From the NCBI RefSeq assembly GCF_003336245.1, contig NZ_QPHM01000001.1, positions 1,302,001-1,366,000 on the forward strand: a stretch of DNA of 64,000 nucleotides. Direction: 5' to 3'. The position numbers and the translations under genes were made by a program. Source of the stretch: Haloplanus salinus (GTDB lineage Archaea > Halobacteriota > Halobacteria > Halobacteriales > Haloferacaceae). The notes under the pieces are model-generated. The model saw only the letters and a list, made by a program, of their open reading frames with translations, was not told the DNA's origin and did no database searches. This document shows, piece after piece, positions 1 to 9,937 of this stretch; within the stretch, counting starts at the first letter, position 1, and every line of letters starts with the position of its first letter.

Positions 1-2205
1 ACCGACGGCGACGAGGCGGTCGGCGGCGCGGATACAGGCGGCCGTCGCCCACGCGACGAGTCGGGAGAGCCACGTCGCCGCCGCCCGTCCCGCGCTTCGG
101 GGCGCGAGCCCACGCCGTCGGGCCGCGCGGCCGAGAACGGCGAGTACCCCCAAGGCGACGCCGCCGACGACGGCGGCGTTGCGGGCGAGCGGCAGGGTCG
201 TCCGCGCGCTCGCCCCGTCGGGGGCACGGGCGACGACAGTCGTCGACCCCGCGACCGGTAGGGACACGTCGAGCGTGCCGTTCGCGGCCGTCGTGCCCGC
301 CGTGGCGCCGCCGACCGTCACCCGCGCCCCCTCGACGGGCGTCCCGTTCCGCGTCGTCGTCACCGCTGCCGGCCCGCCGGGTAACGGGAGCAGCGGCGTC
401 GACACCGAGAGGGTCACCGGCGGCGGTGCGGCGGGCGTCGGGGTGGTGTCCGCGGCGTAGACGCGGATCGTCGTCGTCGTGTCGACCGCCTCGCGACGGG
501 CCGCGAGACGGTAGGTGCCGGGGGAGACGTCGGCGAGCGAGACGCCGAGTCGGCCGTCCGGCCCCGTCGTCCCGACGCGCTCGCCGTCGAGCGTCACCGT
601 CGCCCCACGGACGGGCACGTCACGGATCGTCGCTCGGACGGTCGTTCCGCCGCCCGCGACGGGCGTCCCCTCGACGGAGAGCGTGACGTTCGTGTCGCTC
701 CGGTAGGTCCGCGAGGAGCCGTTGGGCGCCGGGGCGGCGCGCTGGGGGCGGGTCGGCGACGCGGCGCGGTCGGCGTAGATCGATGCCCCGCCACGAGCCG
801 GCAGTATCGGGCCGTCGGCCCACCGGTCGGCGGCCGTCTCGGTCGCCCCGTCGTCGTACTTCGTCGTCGCGTCCGGCGGCCGCGCGGTGACGGTGAGATT
901 GGCAGTGTAGGGGAGCCGCGTCGTCACCGTGCCCTCGGCGTCCGTCCAGCCGACGCGTTCGCCGTCGAGTTCGACCGGCGCGCCGACGACCGGCGTCCCG
1001 TTTTTCGCGACGCTGATCGAGACGGGTGCGCCCGCAACCGCCGAGCGGTTGAGCGAGATGTCGTACGGCGGCTGTGGGTTCCGCACCGGGAGCCGCCCCG
1101 AGCCGGTCGGGTCGAAGCGCACCCAGCCGGTGCCGGGGAAGAACGCCTCGACCCACGCGTGCCCCCGGTCGCTGGTGACGAGATACTGGTTCTCGCCGAC
1201 CCGCTCGCCGGGCGCGTAGCCGACGACGTAGCGGGCCGGAATCCCCTGTGTCCGTAGCATGGCGACCATCGACGTGGCGTAGTACTGGCAGTAGCCCGAC
1301 TCCATCTCGAAGATGAACTGGTCGGCGACCGGCTCGCCAGCCTCGTGGCTGGCGTTCAGCGAGTACGGCTTCTGCCGGAGCCAGTCGCGGATCGTGACCG
1401 CCTCGTCGTACGGCGTTTCGTCGCCCGCGGTCAGGTCGTCGGTGAACGTGCCCACCCGGTCCGGCGTCGCCTCGGGGAGCTGTGTGTACCGCTCTTCGAT
1501 CCGATCGGGGTAGTCGGTGCCGGCGGCCCGAAGCGTCGACGGGTCCGAGGGCGGCGCCGAACTCCGGGCGAGGTAGTCCGTCCCCGCGGGGAGTCGGGTC
1601 GTCGCGCGGACGCCGCCGACCGTCGACGCCTCGACGCCCGCACTCGCGCTCGCGTTCGGCAGTTCGACGCCGCTCGGCTGCCAAGCGGTCGGGAGCGACG
1701 ACGAGGGTACTAGGAGGGTGACGCGGTAGTCCATCGCTCGTCCGTCGACGGTTCGGGCGTCGTTGGGGACGCCCTCGTCGATGGATCGCCAGCCCGGCGA
1801 ACTCGCCCACGACGAGCCGGTGTACGTGGCATAGGCCGTCTGTCGCCAGTAGGCGTTCTCCGGACCCTCGACGACGAACTGCGGGGTCTGGGGGAGTCTG
1901 CCCTCGAACCCCTGGGTGGACCCGATGCGCGTCCGTTCGGGGGGCTCCGAGAGCGGGACGCCGCTCGGTGAGCCGCCGGGAAGCTGACCGCCGGTAGCGC
2001 CTCCCGGCCGCTCGCCGCCCCCGGGCGCCGCCGTCGCGTCCGGCGTTCCGGCCGCCGCAGGTGTCCCGCGCTCGCCGCCGCCCATCCCGCTGCCGAGACC
2101 GGCACCCGGCAGGAGCGCCGCGGCGACGACGAGCGCCGCGATGGCCGCAAGCGCAAGCGCCACCTCGCCGTACTCGGCGCCCCCGGAGCCGTCGGACTCA
2201 CTCAT
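1..2205 (-). CDS. Transglutaminase-like membrane protein, C-terminus outside window
   Basis: The frame is open for all 735 codons from ATG at 2205 to the window edge, so the C-terminus is missing. A hydrophobic segment lies at about residues 13-38, followed by a Gly/Pro-rich linker. The transglutaminase core carries the catalytic Cys in GYCQYYA (about C306) and the His in RGHAWVEAFF (about H349), followed by a FDPT motif. After the core come several Ig-like or carboxypeptidase-regulatory-like repeats (patterns such as V.GA.V..DG..VG.T) and a second membrane segment near residue 690. Related haloarchaeal proteins usually end in a DUF4129 domain, which would lie beyond the edge. A TATA-like element (2233-2243) sits about 30 bp upstream. 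The substrate is unknown, but the core is probably outside the membrane. Confidence 0.85.
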   Translation of the reverse strand, partial: MSESDGSGGAEYGEVALALAAIAALVVAAALLPGAGLGSGMGGGERGTPAAAGTPDATAAPGGGERPGGATGGQLPGGSPSGVPLSEPPERTRIGSTQGFEGRLPQTPQFVVEGPENAYWRQTAYATYTGSSWASSPGWRSIDEGVPNDARTVDGRAMDYRVTLLVPSSSLPTAWQPSGVELPNASASAGVEASTVGGVRATTRLPAGTDYLARSSAPPSDPSTLRAAGTDYPDRIEERYTQLPEATPDRVGTFTDDLTAGDETPYDEAVTIRDWLRQKPYSLNASHEAGEPVADQFIFEMESGYCQYYATSMVAMLRTQGIPARYVVGYAPGERVGENQYLVTSDRGHAWVEAFFPGTGWVRFDPTGSGRLPVRNPQPPYDISLNRSAVAGAPVSISVAKNGTPVVGAPVELDGERVGWTDAEGTVTTRLPYTANLTVTARPPDATTKYDDGATETAADRWADGPILPARGGASIYADRAASPTRPQRAAPAPNGSSRTYRSDTNVTLSVEGTPVAGGGTTVRATIRDVPVRGATVTLDGERVGTTGPDGRLGVSLADVSPGTYRLAARREAVDTTTTIRVYAADTTPTPAAPPPVTLSVSTPLLPLPGGPAAVTTTRNGTPVEGARVTVGGATAGTTAANGTLDVSLPVAGSTTVVARAPDGASARTTLPLARNAAVVGGVALGVLAVLGRAARRRGLAPRSAGRAAATWLSRLVAWATAACIRAADRLVAVG

Positions 2206-2303
2206 TGCGGATAGTGTGAATCCGCCGTCAGCAACAATAACCCTGTTCCCGTCCACGCCGGCGAAGCCGAAACCCACCTGTCGCCGGCGGCCGTACGAAG
2301 CGT

Positions 2304-3053
2304 ATGGACAAGGCGACGCTCCGGGAACGAATCTGGGACGACTTGGAGGCGAGCGGTGAGGCGCGGTTCCCGTTTCCCCCACACGGCCGCATCCCCAACT
2401 TCGCGGGGGCGAGCGAGGCGGCCGGCCGCCTCGCCGAAACCGAGGCGTGGCAGGCGGCGACGACGGTCAAGGCGAACCCCGACGCCCCGCAGTTGCCGGT
2501 GCGACGGGCCGCGCTCCGGGCGGGCAAGACGCTGTACGTCGCCGTTCCCCGCCTGCGCGACGAGCGGTGTTTCCGGCGGCTCGTCCCCGACGTCGACGAT
2601 GGCGAGGGACGCCCTCCCTCGGGCAGTCGGCTGCAGGCCGACGACTACGACGCCGCGACCACGGTGAGTGGCATCGACGAGTACGGGGACCCCGTCGGCC
2701 CCGACGAGATGGCGGGCGTCGATCTGATCGTCAGCGGGAGCGTCGCGGCGACCGCGGCCGGCGCTCGAATCGGCAAGGGCGAGGGGTACAGCGACCTCGA
2801 ATTCGCCGTCTTGCGTGAGTTCGGACTGGTCGACGACGACACGGCCACCGCGACGACGGTCCACGAGCGACAGGTGGTCGACGACGCCCCGTCGCCGGAC
2901 GACCACGACGTGCCGATGGACCTGGTCGTGACGCCGGAGCGGGTCGTGCGAACGGATGCGTCGGGGCGGGGGAAGCCGTCGGGAATCCGGTGGGCGGAAC
3001 TGGACGGACGCGTCGCGGAGATGCCCGTGTTACGACGGCTGCGGTCCGAGTGA
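2304..3053 (+). CDS. 5-formyltetrahydrofolate cyclo-ligase family protein
   Basis: This is a 249-residue soluble protein. The family converts 5-formyl-THF to 5,10-methenyl-THF using ATP. The family signature appears as GARIGKGEGYSDLEF (about residues 151-165), matching the usual G-R-[IL]-G-x-G-x-G-Y pattern. An N-terminal helix of the MDKATLRERIW type and the segment NPDAPQLPVRR also fit the haloarchaeal members. It is divergent from the transglutaminase gene, with 98 bp between the starts. Assignment rests on family-level motifs. In haloarchaea the exact folate substrate is not proven. Confidence 0.85.
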   Translation: MDKATLRERIWDDLEASGEARFPFPPHGRIPNFAGASEAAGRLAETEAWQAATTVKANPDAPQLPVRRAALRAGKTLYVAVPRLRDERCFRRLVPDVDDGEGRPPSGSRLQADDYDAATTVSGIDEYGDPVGPDEMAGVDLIVSGSVAATAAGARIGKGEGYSDLEFAVLREFGLVDDDTATATTVHERQVVDDAPSPDDHDVPMDLVVTPERVVRTDASGRGKPSGIRWAELDGRVAEMPVLRRLRSE

Positions 3054-3168
3054 TCCGCCGATCCGTTCGGAACGTTCCGGGGGCGACCTGAAGTAGTCGG
3101 TGAGGCTAGCGGCGACGCGGCCGACGAAGTAGATAGCTTTTTCGACCGTTGGACACGGATCGGACGAC

Positions 3169-4152
3169 GTGAGCGTGACCGACACCCTTTCTCGTGTAAG
3201 TCGTTTCGTGAGTAAATACTTCGTCGTCTGGGTCGTGCTGGCGTCGGGGGCGGCGCTGGCGAACCCCGCGCCGTTCGTGCCGGTTCTGAACTACGTCACA
3301 CCGTTGCTCGGGCTCATCATGCTGGGCATGGGGCTGACGCTCCAGCCCGCTGACTTCGGGCGGTTGGTCGACCGGCCGGTCGACGTCGGTATCGGCGCCG
3401 TGACCCAGTGGATCGTGATGCCGCTTGTGGCGTACGGGCTGTATCTCGCCCTCGACCTCCCCGAGGCGGTCGGGCTGGGTTTGGTGCTCGTCGGGGCGGC
3501 GCCCGGCGGCACCGCGTCGAACGTCATGACGTACCTCGGCCGGGGTGACGTGGCGCTCTCGGTCGCTATCACGACGCTGACGACGCTGGCCGCGCCCGTC
3601 GTGATGCCGGCGTGGACGCTGTTCGTCCTCGGTGAGGGCGTCGACGTGACCTTCGCGGAAATGTTCGTCAGCATCGTCCAGATCGTTATCGTCCCGGTCG
3701 TCCTCGGGTTCGCCGTTCGGTATCTCCTCGACCGGAGAGCGCCGCGGGCAGCCGCGGTTGGCGTCGACGTGTTCCCGGTCGTCAGCGTCGCCGCCATCGT
3801 GGCCATCGTCGCCGGCGTCGTCGGCGCGAACGTGGAGAACATCCTCACCGCCGGAGCGCTCGTCATCCTCGCCGTGGTCGTCCACAACGGCATCGGGCTG
3901 GGTGCGGGCTTCGCCGTAGGACGCGCCGCGGGGATGTCCGACGACCGTGCGCGGACGTGCGCCTTCGAGGTGGGGCTCCAGAACAGCGGGCTGGCGGTCG
4001 CGCTCGCGACGTCGTTGTTCTCGCCCGCGGCGGCGCTGATCCCCGCGCTATTCAGCGTCTGGCACAACGTCAGCGGCCCGGCGCTCGCGAGCTATTTCAC
4101 GTGGCGTGACGACGCGGCGCCGAGCGCCGACGACGCCGTAGCGGCCGACTGA
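3169..4152 (+). CDS. BASS-family (bile acid:sodium symporter-like) transporter
   Basis: This 327-residue protein has about nine or ten hydrophobic segments. Family-type features are the GLIMLGMGLTL stretch after the first helices, the GAAPGGTASNVMTYL motif (about residues 110-124), and the late FEVGLQNSGLAVALA segment, which resembles the conserved ExGxQNxxLA region of BASS carriers. Family members carry out Na+-coupled uptake of organic acids such as pyruvate, pantothenate precursors or 2-keto acids. The substrate cannot be told from sequence. The start is GTG at 3169, with a T-rich element (gcttttt) about 30 bp upstream, consistent with a leaderless mRNA. Confidence 0.85.
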   Translation: MSVTDTLSRVSRFVSKYFVVWVVLASGAALANPAPFVPVLNYVTPLLGLIMLGMGLTLQPADFGRLVDRPVDVGIGAVTQWIVMPLVAYGLYLALDLPEAVGLGLVLVGAAPGGTASNVMTYLGRGDVALSVAITTLTTLAAPVVMPAWTLFVLGEGVDVTFAEMFVSIVQIVIVPVVLGFAVRYLLDRRAPRAAAVGVDVFPVVSVAAIVAIVAGVVGANVENILTAGALVILAVVVHNGIGLGAGFAVGRAAGMSDDRARTCAFEVGLQNSGLAVALATSLFSPAAALIPALFSVWHNVSGPALASYFTWRDDAAPSADDAVAAD

Positions 4153-4199
4153 CGCCGATCCGACGCAGGCTATTTGACCGCGCGGATGGATGTCCGCCC

Positions 4200-5585
4200 G
4201 TGCGACTCGTACAGGTCATGGTCCCCGCGGGCAAACGCGAGTCGATCCTGCGGGCGCTCGACGACGAAGGCATCGACTACGTCGTCACCGACGAGACCAG
4301 CAGCCGCGAGTACACGGCGACGGTGACGTTCCCCCTCCCGTCGGCGGCGGTCGAACCGGTGCTGGAGCGACTCCGGGAGGCGGGTCTCGACCGTGAGGCG
4401 TACACCGTCGTCCTCGACGCCGAGACGGTGATCTCGAGCCGGTTCGACGACCTCGTCGAGCGCTACGAGGAGGGGGAGGAGAACGGCGACCGGATCGCCC
4501 GCGAGGAGCTCGCGGCGCGGGCACGCTCGCTCGCGCCGACGTGGCGGACGTTCGTCGTCATGACGGCGGTGAGCGCCATCGTCGCCACCGCGGGGCTGCT
4601 GCTCGACTCCGCCGCGGTGGTGGTGGGCTCCATGGTCATCGCGCCGCTGATCGGCCCGGCGATGGCGACGAGTACGGGATCGGTCGTCGACGACCGCGAA
4701 CTCCTGCTTCGCGGGGTGAAACTCCAGATCGCCGGCGGGGTGTTGGCCGTCGTCGCCGCCGCGGGCTTCGCTACGCTCCTCCGGACCGCCCACGTCGTCC
4801 CCCTCGAAGCGGCCGACGTGTTCGCCATCGACGAGGTGCGCGAACGCCTCGTTCCCGACGTGCTCTCCCTAGTCATCGCGCTCGGCGCGGGCGCCGCGGG
4901 AGCGCTCTCCCTCTCGACCGGCGTCTCGACGGCGCTGGTCGGCGTCATGATCGCCGCGGCGCTCGTCCCGCCGACGGCCGTCGTCGGCATCGGCCTCGCG
5001 TGGGGGTCGCCCCGCACCGTCTCCGGGGCGTTCGTGCTCGTCCTCGTCAACTTCCTCTCGATCAACTTCGCGGCGCTGGCCGTGCTGTGGGCCACAGGCT
5101 ACCGGCCCGAGAGCTGGTTCCGACAGGAGGAGGCGCGAGTGGCGACGCTCCAGCGCATCGCCACCCTCGGCGTCGCCTTACTCGTCCTCTCTACCTTGCT
5201 CGCGGGCGTCACCTACGGCACCTACCGGACCGCGACGTTCGAGGAGGACACCCGAGTGGCCGTCGACGACGCCCTCGCCGGCTACGAGGACCTCGAACGC
5301 CTCTCGCTCACCGTCGCCTACGAGGAGACGTTCCCCTTCTCCCGTCCGAAGCGAGTGACGGTCACCGTTGGCCACCCGCCGGGCCGGGAGACCCCCGAAC
5401 TCGCCGGCCGTCTCGCCGACCGGATCGAAGCCCTCGACGACCCGCTGCTCCGTGACGGCGGTCCCATCACCGTCGAAGTGCGATACGTCGCCGTCGACGT
5501 GGGGACGAGCGCCGACCGCACGGCGGCCGCGACGGGCGTCCGGGCGACCGGTGCGGCCCGATCGGCACCCGCAGCCGTCACCTGA
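4200..5585 (+). CDS. DUF389 (TIGR00341-type) membrane protein
   Basis: This 461-residue protein has three parts: a soluble N-terminal ferredoxin-like domain of about 85 residues (MRLVQVMVPAGKRESIL), a central membrane region (about 110-345) with the family-typical VGSMVIAPLIGPAMA motif, and a soluble C-terminal domain. The family is widespread in haloarchaea and its function is not established. The start is GTG at 4200. A TATA-like element (ctatttga, near 4173) lies 27 bp upstream, which supports this start and a leaderless transcript. Confidence 0.85.
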   Translation: MRLVQVMVPAGKRESILRALDDEGIDYVVTDETSSREYTATVTFPLPSAAVEPVLERLREAGLDREAYTVVLDAETVISSRFDDLVERYEEGEENGDRIAREELAARARSLAPTWRTFVVMTAVSAIVATAGLLLDSAAVVVGSMVIAPLIGPAMATSTGSVVDDRELLLRGVKLQIAGGVLAVVAAAGFATLLRTAHVVPLEAADVFAIDEVRERLVPDVLSLVIALGAGAAGALSLSTGVSTALVGVMIAAALVPPTAVVGIGLAWGSPRTVSGAFVLVLVNFLSINFAALAVLWATGYRPESWFRQEEARVATLQRIATLGVALLVLSTLLAGVTYGTYRTATFEEDTRVAVDDALAGYEDLERLSLTVAYEETFPFSRPKRVTVTVGHPPGRETPELAGRLADRIEALDDPLLRDGGPITVEVRYVAVDVGTSADRTAAATGVRATGAARSAPAAVT

Positions 5586-5618
5586 CGGGTTGATATAGCC
5601 ACAGCTCGTGTCTGTGAC

Positions 5619-6329
5619 ATGAAACGTTCGATAGCCCTCACACTCGTTTCCGTCGTCCTCCTCGCCGGCTGTACCGCTCCGCTACAGACCGGATCGAGCG
5701 ACGGCGGGACGGTCGGGCCGACCATCTCGGTGTCCGCCACGGGGACGGCGAGCGCCGACCCCGACTTGGCGGTCGTCCACGTCGGCGTCGAATCGACGGC
5801 CGACAGCGCGAACACGGCCCGCGGGCAGGTCGCTCGGACCGTCGGGCGCGTTCGGACTGCCCTCTCGGACGCCGGCGTCCCCGACGCGGACGTGACGACG
5901 ACGTCGTTCGGCATCGCGCCCGTCTACGACTACGGTCGCGGCGAACGCGAACTCGTCGGCTACCGTGCAGTCCACGCGTTCGCCGTCGAAGTCGGGCCGG
6001 ATCGGGCCGGCGAAATCGTCGACCTCGCCGTCGGTGCCGGGGCGACGAGCGTCGATGGCGTCCGCTTCACCCTGAGCGACGACCGGCGCGCCGAACTGCG
6101 GGCGACGGCGCTCGACCGCGCGATGGACGCCGCCCGCGCCGATGCGGACGGCATCGCCGACGCGGCGGCGCTCTCGGTGACCGGCGTCCGGCGGGCCTTG
6201 ACCGGCGCGGAGTTCGTCCCCGTCCCGATCGCACGGGTCGAGAGCGCCGCCGACGGCGGCGAGACGGTCGTCCGGCCCGCGCCCGTGACGGTCACGGCCA
6301 CCGTCGACGTGACGTATTCGGCCCGTTAG
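5619..6329 (+). CDS. SIMPL-domain (DUF541) lipoprotein
   Basis: This 236-residue protein starts with a short lysine/arginine-plus-hydrophobic signal and a lipobox LAGC (Cys at about residue 20), so it is predicted to be lipid-anchored outside the membrane. The mature part begins with ISVSATGTASADPDLAVVHV, the classic SIMPL/DUF541 opening. The family is linked to oxidative stress tolerance and periplasmic roles in bacteria, but no archaeal function is known. A TATA-like ttgatata (near 5593) is 26 bp upstream. Its stop codon overlaps the stop of the convergent NOG1 gene by 4 bp. Confidence 0.88.
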   Translation: MKRSIALTLVSVVLLAGCTAPLQTGSSDGGTVGPTISVSATGTASADPDLAVVHVGVESTADSANTARGQVARTVGRVRTALSDAGVPDADVTTTSFGIAPVYDYGRGERELVGYRAVHAFAVEVGPDRAGEIVDLAVGAGATSVDGVRFTLSDDRRAELRATALDRAMDAARADADGIADAAALSVTGVRRALTGAEFVPVPIARVESAADGGETVVRPAPVTVTATVDVTYSAR

Positions 6330-7330
6330 CGCGACGGCAGGTCGGGCTCCCAGTCGACCGTCTCGACTGCCAGGTCGAGCACCGCGTCGACGTTCGCGTT
6401 CTCGCTGACGCTCATGTAGGCGTCGGCATCCACGTCGCGGGAGCGGTCGCTCTTGTTACACACCGCCAGCACGGGGGCGTCGAAACGCTCGGCGACGGCG
6501 TCCCGCAGGTCGAGTTGTGCGTCGAGGGGGTACCCACACGCCTCGCTCGCGTCGACGACGAACAGGACGGCGTCGGCGAGGTGGGCGAGCGCACTCACCG
6601 CCTGGCTCTCGATGTCGTTGCGGTCCGCCTCCGGCCGATCCAGCAGCCCGGGGGTATCGATGATCTGGTAGCGGACGTGGCCACGCTCGAAGTGACCGAT
6701 CTGGATGCCGCGCGTGGTGAACGGGTAGCGCGCGATTTCGTTGTCGGCGCGGGTGACCGCGTTCACGAACGACGACTTGCCGACGTTCGGGTAGCCCGCG
6801 ACGACGATGGTCGGTTCGTCCGGGCGGATGTCGGGCAGATCACGCAGGGCGTCGCGGGCTTCGCCCACCCGTAACAGGTCGGCCTCGATCTCCTCTACCA
6901 CGTCCGCCATGCGGGCGAACGCCTGTTTGCGGTGTTTGCGTGCCGTCTCGGCGTCCGTCTTGCGGAGTTTCGCGTTGTACTCCCGCTGGATCTCCTCGAC
7001 CTGGCGGCTCGCCCACGTCACCTCCGAGAGGCTGGCACGGAGGGCGTCGAGCCCCGTCTGTTCGGTGCCGTCGTCGGCGGTTCGGGTGCCCATCTCCCGG
7101 CGCAACACCGCGTCGGCGAGTTCACGATAGAACGGATCGACGACGCCGAAATCCGGCCACTCGGTCACCACGTTCTCCAGGTTGTCCGAGAGGATGTTGC
7201 CCGCCGTCTGCAGCATGGACTGCTGGGCCTCCACCCCGGACTTCGCGCGCCCGGTGCGGGCGGCCCGCGAGAACGCCTTGTCGATGAGTTCCTCCGACCG
7301 GGGTGTGGTCGGCAGGGCTTCGAAAATCAT
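6326..7330 (-). CDS. NOG1-family GTP-binding protein
   Basis: This is a 334-residue Obg/NOG1-type GTPase. The N-terminal helical half (about 1-165) matches the NOG1 N-terminal domain (SEELIDKAFSRAARTGR). The G1 motif is GYPNVGKSSFVNA (about 177-189), G3 is DTPGL and G4 is NKSD. NOG1 proteins act in large ribosomal subunit assembly. I chose ATG at 7330 over a longer reading frame because a TATA-like ccttttatcc sits 28 bp upstream and the protein then begins MIFEALPTTPRSEEL, the usual start. It shares a TTAG stop overlap with the SIMPL gene. Confidence 0.92.
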   Translation of the reverse strand: MIFEALPTTPRSEELIDKAFSRAARTGRAKSGVEAQQSMLQTAGNILSDNLENVVTEWPDFGVVDPFYRELADAVLRREMGTRTADDGTEQTGLDALRASLSEVTWASRQVEEIQREYNAKLRKTDAETARKHRKQAFARMADVVEEIEADLLRVGEARDALRDLPDIRPDEPTIVVAGYPNVGKSSFVNAVTRADNEIARYPFTTRGIQIGHFERGHVRYQIIDTPGLLDRPEADRNDIESQAVSALAHLADAVLFVVDASEACGYPLDAQLDLRDAVAERFDAPVLAVCNKSDRSRDVDADAYMSVSENANVDAVLDLAVETVDWEPDLPSR

Positions 7331-7554
7331 TGTCGGCGCTTCGACACGCGCGGATAAAAGGTCGTCCGTTCGCGACGGCGGCGGGCGGCCGCTCCGACGG
7401 TCACGCGGCGGCTGGCCCACCGTCGTCGGCCCGGTGGGGGCGAACGCGCTATCCGACGACGCCGACGACGACCGTCACGAGACCGGCGGGAATCGCCCGT
7501 CTCGGGCGTAAGCGTCCGACTTCGTGGGCGGCTTCACTCGAGGCTGGAACCCAG

Positions 7555-8043
7555 TTATCGGTCCAGATACTCCCCCTGCACCGACACCACGTCCGCCGAG
7601 TCGTCACAGGCGGCGTACCGCCGCAACGGTTCGTCGTTGAGTTCGAGGAACGTCTCGCCCCACGTGAACTTCGACAGGATTCGCTCGGCCGCGGGTCGGT
7701 CACCGAGGACGACCAGCCCCGCCGCCAGCGCCTCCACGGTCGTCAGCCGGAACGGCTTGCCGAAGTTGACGGGGTTGGCGGCGACGAGGTAGGGGAGCGC
7801 GCGGTGTTCGCCGGGGAGCGAGAAGCGTGCTTCGCCGGCCGACTCCCACGAGCAGTCGAGGGCGACGAGCGCGTCCGCGTCGTCCGCGGGCGAGAGCGCC
7901 CGCTCCGCGTGGGGGTTGAGGACGACCCCGTACGGCGTCGCCCGATCCGACCGGTGTAGCTCGACGAGGTCGAACCGCGCGAGTTTGCGGGCCGTACACT
8001 TCTCCGGGTCGTCGTCGCCCGCGTAACGCACGTGCAGGTCCAC
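7555..8043 (-). CDS. tsr3: Tsr3-type 16S rRNA aminocarboxypropyltransferase (DUF367)
   Basis: This 162-residue protein matches the Tsr3/DUF367 family from end to end, with blocks such as [34 protein letters not shown] and [11 protein letters not shown]. Tsr3 transfers the acp group from SAM to a hypermodified base of small-subunit rRNA. The archaeal proteins carry the same SPOUT-like fold. The start is GTG at 8043, with a TATA-like catttatcc 27 bp upstream, which indicates a leaderless transcript. Neighbouring NOG1 also belongs to ribosome biogenesis. The 224 bp between the two genes hold no clear gene. Confidence 0.92.
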   Translation of the reverse strand: MDLHVRYAGDDDPEKCTARKLARFDLVELHRSDRATPYGVVLNPHAERALSPADDADALVALDCSWESAGEARFSLPGEHRALPYLVAANPVNFGKPFRLTTVEALAAGLVVLGDRPAAERILSKFTWGETFLELNDEPLRRYAACDDSADVVSVQGEYLDR

Positions 8044-8087
8044 AAGCGGGGGCAGGCGGGCACCGGATAAATGGGTTCGGAACCCGC

Positions 8088-9188
8088 TCAGGCCGGGCCA
8101 AGCAGGCGGTGGGCGTCGCGGTCCGCGAGGAACTCGTCGGCCTGCCGCTCGCCGAGGGCCATGAGATCCTCGAGGAAGCTCGCCCGCCGGTCGAATTTCG
8201 ACGCCGTTCGAAGGGGTCGGTCGCCGTCGAGGCGGCTCTCGTCGAGTTCGATCTCTCGAACCGTGACGGGTTTGTACCGCTCTCGCGGCAGGACGCCGTC
8301 CTCGATCCAGCCGTTCACCTGCTCCACGAAGTGGAGTTCCTGTGCGAGCGAGAGGCTACCGGCGAGTTCGTTGCGCCGGTCGGCGATTGCCGCGAGCGTG
8401 GAGAAGTCGCCACGTTTGACCCGCGGGTTGATGCGGACCAGCCAGATTTCGTCCGGCTTCGCCCCCGCCCGATCCGGGCCGTCGAGCAGGTTCCGGACGG
8501 GCGGGTTCTGGGAGAAGAGGCCGTCCCAGTACTCGTGGACCGGCCCACCGGGGTCGTCCGGCAGCCGAACCCCCTCGAACACCGTCGGCACCGCCGCCGA
8601 CGCGAGGACGGCATCGACGGAGAGGGGCTTCGGCCGCTCTTCGAGCCACGCCGTCTCGGGGTCGACGGCCGGCGACTCGGCCGGCCGATCCGTGAATATC
8701 TCGAACGTGCCGTCAGTCGCGTCGACGGCGCTCACGAGGAGCTTGGGCGACGGCGGGTCGTCCTCGGCCACGAGGTCCGCGAGGACCGCGGGATCGACCT
8801 GCGCCTCGATGGCGTTCCGGAGGCGACGGGTCGCCATCCGGGCGCCGGCGTTGTACGCCGGGCTGATCTGTGCGACCGGGAACCCGCCGTCGAGGAGGCG
8901 CGCGAGACTCACGACGCCGAAGTTGACGAGCGAGTCGACGGGGCCGCGCGTCCCGACGTCGGTCCACAGGCCGGCGAGACCCCGCCGCGCCGTCGCCGCG
9001 TCCGCGGTTCGAAGCCCGTACCACGCCACGAGCGCACAGAGCGCGCCGCCGGACGTACCGGTGAACGCCGTCAGGTCGTAGTCGGGGGCCGGTTCGTCGA
9101 GGAGGCGCCGCAGGACACCCGCCGTAAAGGCCGTATGGCTCCCCCCGCCCTGACAGGCGACCGCCACGCGCGTCGGAACGTCGCTCAT
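8088..9188 (-). CDS. Patatin-like phospholipase family protein
   Basis: This 366-residue protein carries the patatin catalytic set: oxyanion-hole glycines in [10 protein letters not shown] (residues 12-21), nucleophile Ser46 in GTSGG, and the dyad Asp in [11 protein letters not shown] (about D220; a D-G motif). There is no signal peptide, so it is probably cytoplasmic or at the inner face of the membrane. The family hydrolyses acyl esters. Archaeal membrane lipids are ethers, so the substrate here is unclear (perhaps free acyl esters or imported lipids). A TATA-like cgtttagc lies 26 bp upstream of ATG 9188. Confidence 0.88.
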   Translation of the reverse strand: MSDVPTRVAVACQGGGSHTAFTAGVLRRLLDEPAPDYDLTAFTGTSGGALCALVAWYGLRTADAATARRGLAGLWTDVGTRGPVDSLVNFGVVSLARLLDGGFPVAQISPAYNAGARMATRRLRNAIEAQVDPAVLADLVAEDDPPSPKLLVSAVDATDGTFEIFTDRPAESPAVDPETAWLEERPKPLSVDAVLASAAVPTVFEGVRLPDDPGGPVHEYWDGLFSQNPPVRNLLDGPDRAGAKPDEIWLVRINPRVKRGDFSTLAAIADRRNELAGSLSLAQELHFVEQVNGWIEDGVLPRERYKPVTVREIELDESRLDGDRPLRTASKFDRRASFLEDLMALGERQADEFLADRDAHRLLGPA

Positions 9189-9271
9189 ACCACCCCCACG
9201 CGCCGTTCGTGCTAAACGGTTGTCATTAGTGGGACCGAACGGTTCATCGGCCCGGCGACGGAAGAACGGGT

Positions 9272-9607
9272 ATGGACCGCCGCGACGCCGTTCGGGGCTA
9301 CTACGACGCCATCGACACCGGCGACTACGACCGCTTGCGTGACCTCCTCGCGCCGGGATTCGTCCAGCGCCGGCCGGATCGGACCCTCGACGGCCGGGAT
9401 CGGTTCGTCGAGTTCATGCGGGACGGGCGGCCGCGGACCGACACCGAACACGTCGTCGAGGCGGTGGGCGTCGACGGCGGCGAGGTGTCGACCGTCTTCG
9501 TCGAGGGTCGCCTCCGAACCGCCGACGGCAACGACCTGTTCGGCTTCGTCGATGTCCACCGCGTCGGCGACGCGGGCATCGAGTCGCTCCGGACGTACAC
9601 CACCTAG
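9272..9607 (+). CDS. SnoaL/NTF2-like small protein
   Basis: This 111-residue protein has the NTF2-like pattern of an N-terminal helix followed by strands: AVRGYYDAIDTGDYDRLRDLLAPGF, then DGRDRFVEFMR, then FGFVDVHRVGDAGIESLRTY. Family members are small enzymes or ligand-binding proteins, and no specific substrate can be inferred. It is convergent with the amphi-Trp gene and shares a CTAG stop overlap of 4 bp. Confidence 0.75.
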   Translation: MDRRDAVRGYYDAIDTGDYDRLRDLLAPGFVQRRPDRTLDGRDRFVEFMRDGRPRTDTEHVVEAVGVDGGEVSTVFVEGRLRTADGNDLFGFVDVHRVGDAGIESLRTYTT

Positions 9608-9894
9608 CCGAGCGACGGCGGCGAGTCGCTCCCGTCCGCGGCCGACAGTTCGAGTTCGAGTTCGAGTTCCGGGTCGTCGCCACCGGCGTGTTCGACCCAC
9701 AGTTCGACCGAGTCGCGATACGCGAACTCCAAGGTCCAGTCGTCGCCGGAGAGACTCACGTCGTCGCCGGCCCGCAGGCACTCGCCGACGGCGATCAGAA
9801 ACTCGCCGGCCTCGGCGGCGGTGACGTGATACTCCTGCTCGAAATGGTCGCCGGTGCGGATCGTCGAGTCGTCGTCGGCGGGCGTCTCGGTCAT
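9604..9894 (-). CDS. Amphi-Trp domain protein
   Basis: This is a 96-residue acidic protein. The core, HFEQEYHVTAAEAGEFLIAV followed by a short strand pair and SVELWVEHAGG, matches the haloarchaeal amphi-Trp domain (TIGR04354-like), whose function is unknown. ATG 9894 (MTETPADDD) was chosen over an upstream start because the domain begins directly after it and a TATA-like element lies about 29 bp upstream. A low-complexity (EL)n stretch precedes the C-terminus. Confidence 0.75.
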   Translation of the reverse strand: MTETPADDDSTIRTGDHFEQEYHVTAAEAGEFLIAVGECLRAGDDVSLSGDDWTLEFAYRDSVELWVEHAGGDDPELELELELSAADGSDSPPSLG

Positions 9895-9937
9895 GCCGTG
9901 GCTTTCGCGGGCCGGTATGGTAAGTAAGGGGTCGCTA